A stretch of DNA of 64,000 nucleotides. It comes from Pseudarthrobacter sulfonivorans. GTDB lineage: Bacteria; Actinomycetota; Actinomycetes; Actinomycetales; Micrococcaceae. How positions within the stretch are numbered: the first letter of the stretch is position 1; the number at the start of each line of letters is the position of its first letter. Location of the stretch: assembly GCF_014712225.1 (NCBI RefSeq), contig NZ_JACXBW010000006.1, positions 62,001 through 126,000 on the forward strand. The letters are read 5' to 3'. The translations under genes and the position numbers were made by a program. The notes beneath the pieces are model-generated. The model did not search any database. It saw only the letters and a program-made list of their open reading frames with translations, and was not told where the DNA came from. Of the stretch, positions 57,508-64,000 are shown piece after piece.

Positions 57508-59802
57508 CTACGCCCCCGCCGGGATGGCAAGCGCGGCGGGCGCGGTGAAGCTGTGCGTGCCGCCGCCGATGCTGCGGGTCTCACCGCCCGGAAGTACGAC
57601 GTCGGCCTCCACTCCCCCAGGTACCGTCGCCTCGAGGTGGAGGGCGCCGTCGTCGAGCTTCCATTCCACGCGGACGGTTCCGTGCGGCGTCTTCAAGGAC
57701 GTTTTGGCCCACTCGATGCCCTCGCCGGGCACCGGCGCGATCCGCACCTTGCTGTACCCCGGTGCGAGCGGGCTGATGCCGCCCACCCCCTTGTGCAGCC
57801 AGTCCGCCACGGCGCCGAGGGCGTAGTGGTTGAAGCTGGTCATCTCGCCGGCGTTGATGGTGCCGTCCGGCAGCATGGAGTCCCAGCGCTCCCAGATGGT
57901 GGTGGCGCCCATGGTCACCGGGTACAGCCATGACGGGCAGCCCTGTTCCAGGAGCAGGCGGTAGGCGTCCTCGCTGTGGCCGGTGTCCGTGAGGGCGCCG
58001 GTGATGAACGGGGTGCCGGCGAAGCCGGTGGACACGCGGTAGTCGTTCCTCCGGACCAGCTCGGCGAGGCGCTCCCCGGCGAAGTCCACCTGCTCGGCGC
58101 CGGGCAGGATGCCGAAGGAAATCGCGAGGGCATAGACCGTGGTGCAGTCGCTGTGGATGGTGCCGTCGGCGGCCACGTAGTGCTCCAGGAACGAGGCCCG
58201 GACCCGCGCGGCGAGCTGCCCGAAGTACTCGGCGTCGTCCTGGTGTCCCAGCAGCCGTGCCGTCTGGGCGGTGATGGACGCGGTGCGGAACAGGCACGTG
58301 GTGGCCACGACGCCGGTGTCGGCCTTCGCGTCCCACGGCTTGTCCGGATCGGCGTCCGGGTCCAGCCAGTCACCGAACTGGAAGCCCGTGTCCCAAAGCC
58401 CGGTGGATGAGAGCAGCCCCTCCACCCGGCGGGTATGCGTGGTCATGGATTCGTACTGGTTCTTCAGCACGGTGTCATCGCCGTACGCTTCCCACAGCGC
58501 CCACGGAACCCACACGGAAGCTTCGCTCCACAGCGCGGAGGATTCCGGCGCGGGAAACTCGGGCGGCTGCGGGCAGTACTTCAGGGCGTCCGGGACGGTG
58601 ATGGGCACCAGGCCGTCGGCCGCCTTCTGCTCGGCCGCGAGGTCCAGGAGCCAGTCCTGGAGGAAGCCCTTGACGTTGTAGAGGAACGCCGCGGTGGGCG
58701 CGAAGACGGCGATGTCGCCGGTCCACCCGAGCCGTTCGTCCCGCTGCGGGCAGTCCGTGGGCAGGTCCAGGAAGTTGCCCCGGAGCCCCCAGACGATGTT
58801 GCGGTGCAGCTGGTTGACGAGGTCGTTGGAGCATTCGAAGGTGCCGGTGCGCTCCAGCTCGGAGTGGACCACCACGGCCTCCAGTGAGTCCGCTGTGAAC
58901 GTACCCGGCCAGCCGGAGACCTCTGCGTAGCGGAAGCCGTGGAACGTTTTGGTGGGCTCGAAGAAGTCCTCGCCGCCGGACAGGATGAACGTGTCCGTGG
59001 CCTTGGCCGAGCGCAGGGGGCGGACACCCAGCTCGCCGTCCTCCAGCACTTCCGCGTGCCGGACCGTGATGGCGTGCCCTGCTTCGCCCTGGACGGTGAA
59101 CCGGAGCCAGCCCACCAGGTTCTGGCCGAAGTCCACCAGCGTCTTGCCGGCGGGCGAGGTAAAGATTTCCTGGGGTTTGACGACGGCGGTGCGCACGACG
59201 GGCGGGCCCACCGGCTCCGCCAGCCGTCCGGCGTCGAACTCGAGCGCGTGCACCCCGGCCCAGGCGGCAGTCGTGCCGGCGCCGAAGCCCGGCACCGCCC
59301 AGCCGGGCTGGTTCCGGCGGGCATCGATCGTCTGCCCGTCGTATAAGTCGTTGAAGGTGGTGGCGGAGGGGCCGGACTGCCAGGAGGCGTCCGAGGCAAC
59401 GGTCTGGACGTGCCCGTCCTCGAATTCGATGTCCAACTGCCCGAAGAAGCCCAGCTCATCACCATAGAGGTTGGACATGCCATGCCAGGCGAGGCGTCCG
59501 CGGTACCAGCCGTTGCCCAGCGACACCCCGAGGACGGTGGTGGGCTGCACCAGCGAAGTTACGTCGTAGCTGCGGTAGCGGAGCCGCCACTCGTAGGAGC
59601 TCCAGCCGGGGCTCAGCACGTCCTCGCCCACCGGGACCCCGTTGATCAGGGCTTCGTAGACGCCGAAGGCGGTGGCCCGGAGCGTCGCATTGGCCACTGC
59701 GCCGTGCCCCTCATCCAACTGGAATTCCTTGCGCAGGAGCGGGGCGCCGTCGAAGTCTTCGTCCGGGGTGATCATGGCTGCTTGCCAGGGTGCCAGTGGC
59801 AT
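57508..59802 (-). CDS. alpha-L-rhamnosidase, GH78 (second copy)
   Basis: A 764-residue GH78 enzyme with N-terminal beta domains (ATAFGVYEALINGVPVGED, VDFGQNLVGWLRF) and catalytic barrel motifs PTDCPQRDERLGWTGDIAVF, FNHYALGAVADWLHKGVGG and GATTIWERWDS. It is shorter than the enzyme at 28252 and more typical in the DCPQRDERLGWTGD block. It has no signal peptide, so it acts on imported substrate. It is followed by a nucleoside hydrolase gene and lies 73 bp downstream of the MBL gene of the ABC operon. Confidence 0.9.
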   Translation of the reverse strand: MPLAPWQAAMITPDEDFDGAPLLRKEFQLDEGHGAVANATLRATAFGVYEALINGVPVGEDVLSPGWSSYEWRLRYRSYDVTSLVQPTTVLGVSLGNGWYRGRLAWHGMSNLYGDELGFFGQLDIEFEDGHVQTVASDASWQSGPSATTFNDLYDGQTIDARRNQPGWAVPGFGAGTTAAWAGVHALEFDAGRLAEPVGPPVVRTAVVKPQEIFTSPAGKTLVDFGQNLVGWLRFTVQGEAGHAITVRHAEVLEDGELGVRPLRSAKATDTFILSGGEDFFEPTKTFHGFRYAEVSGWPGTFTADSLEAVVVHSELERTGTFECSNDLVNQLHRNIVWGLRGNFLDLPTDCPQRDERLGWTGDIAVFAPTAAFLYNVKGFLQDWLLDLAAEQKAADGLVPITVPDALKYCPQPPEFPAPESSALWSEASVWVPWALWEAYGDDTVLKNQYESMTTHTRRVEGLLSSTGLWDTGFQFGDWLDPDADPDKPWDAKADTGVVATTCLFRTASITAQTARLLGHQDDAEYFGQLAARVRASFLEHYVAADGTIHSDCTTVYALAISFGILPGAEQVDFAGERLAELVRRNDYRVSTGFAGTPFITGALTDTGHSEDAYRLLLEQGCPSWLYPVTMGATTIWERWDSMLPDGTINAGEMTSFNHYALGAVADWLHKGVGGISPLAPGYSKVRIAPVPGEGIEWAKTSLKTPHGTVRVEWKLDDGALHLEATVPGGVEADVVLPGGETRSIGGGTHSFTAPAALAIPAGA

Positions 59803-59875
59803 GGGGTGGTGTTCCGTTCTATGTAGCGGGTTTCAGTTCTGCAGGAAGCGGCAGTCATAGGAGATGCGCGTCCGG

Positions 59876-60826
59876 CTAAAGCGGTATGACGTCCAGGGCG
59901 CTCGGGGCGATAATCTCACCCTCGTAGCCGATGGCTTCTGCCGCAGGAGTTGCCATCGCGAGCCAGGTGGCCGGCGGGTGCGCGACAGGCGTGTAGTGGC
60001 TGAACACCAGTTTCCTTGCCCGGGCCGCCAGGGCAACGGCAGGGAGGTCCAGGACGCTTGAGTGCGCTTCGAAAAGGTGCTTCTTCAGCTCCTCTCCCCA
60101 AGGGTGGGCAAGGCCGGCAGCAATGCGCTCGATAGCGCTGTTGTCCTGGGTCTCATGGACCAGAACGTCGCACTCTTGGGCAAGCGCGAGAAGGTTTGCG
60201 TCCGGAGCGGCGGTGTCGCCGGAAAACACGGCTACCTTGCCTGTGCTTTTGACAGTGAACCGGTAGGCGTAAGCGTCGGCTACTTCCGGACCGTGGAAAA
60301 CCCGGGTGGCATCCACGCGCACGTTGTCGTCTTCCATGACGTGGACGATGCCGCCCTCCCGGGGCGCTTCCACGTCATGTCCCTCCGGCGCCGTGAAAGT
60401 ACCAAAGCCGCCACCAGCCTGGAACAGAGCGATTTCGTCCTCGAAGCCGTCGAGGAGGTTCACTGCTTTTTGTTTTGTCCCGGGCGGCCCCCAAATGTTG
60501 ATGCCGGGAAGGGGCGGCCGGGCTGTCCAGCCGTGCAGCAGGAGCCCGGGCAGCCCGGAGGTGTGGTCCAGATGGTGGTGCGTGATGAAAACCTCCCGTA
60601 CCCGGGTGAATCCCAATTCGGCATTGACCAGCTGACGGGCTGTGTCCAGGCCGCAATCAACGAGGTACACCACATCATTGACCACGAGGGCAAGGGCGGG
60701 CTTGGCCTCGCCGAGGCTGAGCACCGGCCCTCCGTTGACTCCCAGCATGACAATCCGGTCGCCGGTTCCATCCGTTTCATGGGGCCGTTGCTGCTCTGCC
60801 ATGGGTTGCTCCGATCCGGGGGTCAT
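59876..60826 (-). CDS. MBL-fold metallohydrolase
   Basis: A 316-residue metallo-beta-lactamase-fold enzyme with HHHLDH at residues 83-88, a GDTAAPDANL stretch carrying the bridging Asp, and FSHYTPVAHP with the last His. It resembles RNase Z/arylsulfatase-type MBL hydrolases that act on phosphodiesters, sulfate esters or lactones. The ATG overlaps the upstream ABC gene stop (TGATG); an internal ATG at 60802 has a better ribosome site (GGAG). It is in the operon with the peptide-type ABC transporter. Confidence 0.82.
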   Translation of the reverse strand: MTPGSEQPMAEQQRPHETDGTGDRIVMLGVNGGPVLSLGEAKPALALVVNDVVYLVDCGLDTARQLVNAELGFTRVREVFITHHHLDHTSGLPGLLLHGWTARPPLPGINIWGPPGTKQKAVNLLDGFEDEIALFQAGGGFGTFTAPEGHDVEAPREGGIVHVMEDDNVRVDATRVFHGPEVADAYAYRFTVKSTGKVAVFSGDTAAPDANLLALAQECDVLVHETQDNSAIERIAAGLAHPWGEELKKHLFEAHSSVLDLPAVALAARARKLVFSHYTPVAHPPATWLAMATPAAEAIGYEGEIIAPSALDVIPL

Positions 60827-61833
60827 CAGGCGTAGTGGCAGGCGACGTCGGAGCCGCCCGCGGTGCGCAGGGCCGGGCGTTCGTCGCGGCAGAGGTCGGT
60901 GGCCAGGGGGCAGCGGAGCCGGAAGGGGCACCCTCCCGGACCGGGAGTGGCGGCCGCTCCGGTCCGGACGCCGAGGGACTCGCGGGCCTGGCGGCGTGCT
61001 GCCTGTTCTGCGGGCCGCGGCACCGGGGACGCTGCCACGAGGGCCTGCGTGAACGGATGCTTGGGGTTCTCGGTGACTGCGGATGCAGGTCCGCTTTCCA
61101 TTACCTGGCCGCGGTAGAGGACCACGACGCGCTGGGCCAGGAACTGGACCACGGCGATGTCGTGGGCGATGAACAGGTAGCCCAGGCCGCGCTCGTCCCG
61201 CAGGTCGGCCAGGAGGTTCAGCACCTGGGCCTGGGTGGAGAGGTCCAGTGCGCTTACGGCTTCGTCGCAGACCACCAGGCTGGGGTCGCAGATGAGGGCG
61301 CGTGCCACGGAGATGCGCTGGCGCTGGCCGCCGGAGAACTGGCTCGGGTACCGGTCAACGGCCTCGCGGGGCAGGCCCACGCGTTCCAGCATGTCCCCGG
61401 CGCGCTGCCAGGCTTCGGCCGCGTTCACGCCGCGGAGCCGGAGCGGTTCAGCCAGCGAGGAGCCCACGGTGTTCCGAGGATTCAGCGACGAGTTGGGGTC
61501 CTGGAAGACGGCCCGCAGGTCCCCGCCCAAAGCCCTGCGCTGGGATGCGCCGGCTGAGGTGATGTCCCTGCCCTGGTAGGTGATGGACCCGCCGGAAACC
61601 TTCTGCAGGCCCAGGATCGCCTTGCCGATGGTCGACTTGCCCGAGCCGGACTCCCCCACCAGCCCCACGGTTTCGCCGGGTGCGATGCTGAAGCTCACGC
61701 CGTCGACGGCGGCTGGAGCCGCGGCTGCCGTGCGGCCCCGGCCGTAGCGGACCACCAGGTCCTTGACCTCCAGCAGCGGCCGGTCGGCAGCGGGCAGCGG
61801 TGCTTCAGGGCGGACCGAGGTTGCGGTGCTCAT
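60826..61833 (-). CDS. Opp/Dpp-type ABC transporter ATPase (F subunit)
   Basis: A 335-residue ATPase of the oligopeptide/dipeptide/nickel importer class. Walker A is GESGSGKST (60-68), the signature is FSGGQRQRISVARAL, Walker B is LVVCDEAVSALDLSTQAQ, and the C-terminal oligopeptide-ABC domain contains HPFTQALVAASP and GCPFRLRCPLATDLC with the conserved cysteines. It energises uptake together with the permease-ATPase fusion, whose stop overlaps its start by 4 bp. Confidence 0.9.
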   Translation of the reverse strand: MSTATSVRPEAPLPAADRPLLEVKDLVVRYGRGRTAAAAPAAVDGVSFSIAPGETVGLVGESGSGKSTIGKAILGLQKVSGGSITYQGRDITSAGASQRRALGGDLRAVFQDPNSSLNPRNTVGSSLAEPLRLRGVNAAEAWQRAGDMLERVGLPREAVDRYPSQFSGGQRQRISVARALICDPSLVVCDEAVSALDLSTQAQVLNLLADLRDERGLGYLFIAHDIAVVQFLAQRVVVLYRGQVMESGPASAVTENPKHPFTQALVAASPVPRPAEQAARRQARESLGVRTGAAATPGPGGCPFRLRCPLATDLCRDERPALRTAGGSDVACHYA

Positions 61834-63887
61834 GCGTGATCCTTTTCAACAGTCCGGGTTTCAGACAGGCTCAATACGTGGCGGGCGGGGATGTCCGTCG
61901 CCACCCAGTCCAGGCCTACGACGGCGAGTTCGTCGGCTTTGACGCAGCGCACCACGCCGTCGCCGGCGCCTGAGGGCAGCAGCGGGACGGGGACCGTGCA
62001 GGCGGAACCGGCAAACTGGCAGCGGGAGGCGAACCGGCACGTGCTGGGCCAGTCCTTGGGCTGCGGAACTTGGCCGGTGATGGTGGCCAGCCGTTCCGGC
62101 ATGTCCGCGGCATGGTTGGCGTGCGGGTCCGCGGCCAGCAGGGCCAGGGTGTAGGGGTGGCGCGGGTTGTCCAGGATGCTGTCCGTCCGGCCGTTCTCCA
62201 CCACCTGGCCCGCGTACATGACGGCCACCTGGTCGCAAAGGTCGGCCACCACGCCGAGGTCGTGGGTGACCATGACCACCGACATTCCGGTGTCCTTCAC
62301 CAGGCTGCGCAGCAGCGAGAGGATCTCGGCCTGCACGGTGACGTCCAGCGCGGTGGTAGGTTCGTCTGCCACGAGCAGGCGGGGCCGTCCGGAGAGCGCC
62401 AGGGCGATGGCCACGCGCTGGGCCATGCCGCCGCTGATCTGGTGCGGGTAGGTCTTGAGGATGCGCGCGGCGTCCACGATGCCCACCTTTTCCAGCAGGC
62501 CCAGGGCTTCGGCCTTCGCATCGGCCCTGCCCGTCCCGCGGAGCCGGCGAATAGCGGCGGTGAGCTGGTAGCCCACCGTGAACATGGGGTCCAGGGCGCG
62601 CATGGGTTCCTGCGAGATGAGTGCCACCTCGCGGCCACGGATGCCTTCCATGGCCTTCTCGGTGGCCGCGGCCAGGTTCGTGCCGTTCCAGAGGATCTGT
62701 CCTTCAGCCACGGACACTCCGGAGGGCAGCAGTCCCAGCAGCGACAGCGCCGTCATGGTCTTTCCGCAGCCTGACTCGCCCACCAGGCCCAGAACCGTGC
62801 CGGGTTCGACGTCGAAGGAAACGTCCGTGACGAGCCGGACCCCGTTGTCCACACCTACGGAAAGGTTGCGGACGCTGAGTGTGTCCTTCGCTGAGTCTTT
62901 CGGTGCCGGCGCAGCTGCGGCGATCGCGGCGACGGATTTGGCCCGCTGGCGCCGGGCGGCGGCGGAGGGCAGGTGCGAGGCTGTGGCGTTGGGTGCCTTG
63001 CCGAGGGCGTTGCCGATCGCGTTGGCGGCCAGGACTGTCAGTGCCAGCACGGCACCGGTGGGCACCATCAGCCAGGGTGCGTCGTAGACGTGCTGCGAGG
63101 CGCCCTGGATCATGCCGCCCCAACTCGGTTCCGGGATGGGCGGGCCAAAGCCGATGAACGCCAAACCGGCCTGGATGAGCATGCCGACGGCAAAGATCAG
63201 GGCCGCCTGCACCACGATGGTGTTGGTCAGGCCGGGCAGCACATGGCGGAGGCTGATGCCGGCCATGCCCATGCCGTCCACCTTGGCTGCGTCCACATAC
63301 AGCTGGGACTGCAGGGACTTCGCCTGGCCCAGCATCACGCGGTAGATGCCCGCCGAGATCAGCACGCCCAGGATTCCCATGATCAGCGGGATGTTGGTTC
63401 CCACGGCGCCGATGACCGCCAGGATGATCACCGTGCCGGGCAGCGACATCATGATTTCGGTGACGCGGCTGATGACGTTCTCCGCGCGGTCACCGGCAGC
63501 TGCGGCCAGCATCGCCAGGAGGGTTCCGAGGCCGACGGCGACAATCACCGTGATCATCGACGTCCCCAGCGTGCCGGCCGCGGAAGCGAAGATGCGGCTC
63601 AGGAGGTCCCGGCCCAGTTCGTCCGTGCCGAGCCAGTGGGCGGCGGTGGGTCCGGACAGGACCGCGGTGAAGTCCTGGTCCTCGGTCTTGAAGGGCAGCC
63701 ACAGCGGCGCAGTCAAGGAGGCGGCCACCAGCGCGGCCAGCCAGATGACCCCGGCGATGCTCGCCGGTGAGCCGAAGAGCTTGCTGCCTGCGAATTTCTT
63801 CGCCGCGCTTTGGCCGGGGGTCTGGGGAAGGACGGCAGCCGCCGTCGTGGTTTCATCCGCAGGTGCGGGGGCGGTGTTGGGGATCAT
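61830..63887 (-). CDS. ABC transporter permease-ATPase fusion (DppC-DppD type)
   Basis: A 685-residue fusion. The N-terminal ~300 residues are a DppC permease, with a first helix [19 protein letters not shown], the [21 protein letters not shown] motif, and an EAA-like loop around [25 protein letters not shown]. From residue ~335 a DppD-type ATPase follows: Walker A GESGCGKT, signature [13 protein letters not shown], Walker [13 protein letters not shown], and C-terminal CRFASRCQF cysteines. Fusion of these two subunits is known in actinobacteria and keeps the usual B-CD-F order. The ATG overlaps the upstream permease stop. Confidence 0.9.
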   Translation of the reverse strand: MIPNTAPAPADETTTAAAVLPQTPGQSAAKKFAGSKLFGSPASIAGVIWLAALVAASLTAPLWLPFKTEDQDFTAVLSGPTAAHWLGTDELGRDLLSRIFASAAGTLGTSMITVIVAVGLGTLLAMLAAAAGDRAENVISRVTEIMMSLPGTVIILAVIGAVGTNIPLIMGILGVLISAGIYRVMLGQAKSLQSQLYVDAAKVDGMGMAGISLRHVLPGLTNTIVVQAALIFAVGMLIQAGLAFIGFGPPIPEPSWGGMIQGASQHVYDAPWLMVPTGAVLALTVLAANAIGNALGKAPNATASHLPSAAARRQRAKSVAAIAAAAPAPKDSAKDTLSVRNLSVGVDNGVRLVTDVSFDVEPGTVLGLVGESGCGKTMTALSLLGLLPSGVSVAEGQILWNGTNLAAATEKAMEGIRGREVALISQEPMRALDPMFTVGYQLTAAIRRLRGTGRADAKAEALGLLEKVGIVDAARILKTYPHQISGGMAQRVAIALALSGRPRLLVADEPTTALDVTVQAEILSLLRSLVKDTGMSVVMVTHDLGVVADLCDQVAVMYAGQVVENGRTDSILDNPRHPYTLALLAADPHANHAADMPERLATITGQVPQPKDWPSTCRFASRCQFAGSACTVPVPLLPSGAGDGVVRCVKADELAVVGLDWVATDIPARHVLSLSETRTVEKDHA

Positions 63888-64000
63888 GAGGCACGCAACT
63901 TCGGGTCGAGGAACTTGGTGGCGAGTTCCAGCACCAGGTTCACGGCGACCACCACAACGGTGGCGATCACCACCACGCCCTGCACGGACGGGGCGTCATG
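63884..64000 (-). CDS. ABC transporter permease, DppB type (C-terminal part)
   Basis: The last 38 codons of a gene that continues beyond the right edge: HDAPSVQGVVVIATVVVVAV, then [18 protein letters not shown]. The sequence matches the last transmembrane helix of DppB/OppB permeases (RDxPxVQGV...NLxVDLxYxxLDPR). Its TGA overlaps the fusion gene ATG by 4 bp, so the operon reads DppB - DppCD - DppF - MBL. Confidence 0.85.
   Translation of the reverse strand, partial: HDAPSVQGVVVIATVVVVAVNLVLELATKFLDPKLRAS

Overview
The window is high-GC actinobacterial DNA, most likely from a soil member of the Micrococcaceae (Arthrobacter / Pseudarthrobacter type). The evidence is strong GC bias at third codon positions, mycothiol-type arsenate reductases, a second EF-G paralogue, a CgArsR-like repressor with its Cys15-Cys16 pair, and the general gene content. 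It holds about 60 protein genes, several decayed genes and many cis-acting sites. I saw no rRNA or tRNA gene and no CRISPR array.

Layout. (1) 1-5.7 kb: end of a secreted-protein gene behind a possible LexA box, an MFS exporter coupled to an EF-G2 paralogue, a 2H-phosphoesterase-like protein, a DUF1540 protein and a 5'-3' exonuclease. (2) 5.8-13.2 kb: a tightly overlapping five-gene operon, SWIM zinc finger - DUF5691 - MoxR AAA+ ATPase - DUF5682 - VWA protein, a conserved but functionally open cassette. (3) 13.2-18.9 kb: small metabolic genes (monooxygenase-like ABM protein, HAD phosphatase, flavin reductase, GNAT, carboxymuconolactone decarboxylase-like protein, cupin, MFS). (4) 19.0-32.0 kb: a flavonol-glycoside catabolic locus with a bicupin quercetinase, DUF3500 protein, aromatic FAD monooxygenase, FAH-type hydrolase, three alpha/beta hydrolases, a BASS transporter, a GH78 alpha-L-rhamnosidase and a divergent IclR regulator. 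Three similar 15-bp sites (TTTCA-N5-TGAAA or one mismatch) lie before three of its transcription units, so I infer one regulon: rhamnose removal, C-ring opening by the quercetinase, ester cleavage of the depside, then hydroxylation and hydrolysis of the phloroglucinol-type product.

(5) 32.0-37.25 kb: a segment flanked by two diverged ~98-bp direct repeats. It carries a TetR regulator with three TGTAC-N3-GTACA operators and a divergent membrane-protein/epimerase operon ending in a decayed DUF2306 gene. (6) 37.3-55.5 kb: an accessory island that starts with a serine recombinase. The 12-bp motif TGTCTCG(A/T)AACC or a close variant recurs at 37.89, 37.93 (inverted), 42.65, 43.78 and 55.47 kb and cuts the island into modules. 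Module A is a trypco1 protein plus a 1309-aa trypsin-NTPase-WD40 protein (a predicted biological-conflict or defence protein with 14 WD blades). Module B is a membrane protein of unknown function. Module C is a large arsenic-resistance cluster with MerR-controlled ACR3, ArsN1-like acetyltransferase, ArsR, aquaporin, an ArsR-ArsC fusion, three further LMW-phosphatase arsenate reductases, thioredoxin reductase, an 18-residue six-cysteine peptide, a flavoprotein, a frameshifted MFS gene and a universal stress protein. Several of its regulators appear to be translated from leaderless mRNAs.

(7) 55.5-56.6 kb: a decayed strip with a short lipoprotein and the C-terminal stub of a polyphosphate kinase 2. 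(8) 56.7-64 kb: a minus-strand run with an Opp/Dpp-type ABC transporter (including a permease-ATPase fusion), an MBL-fold hydrolase, a second GH78 rhamnosidase and a nucleoside hydrolase, probably for uptake and hydrolysis of a glycosylated compound.
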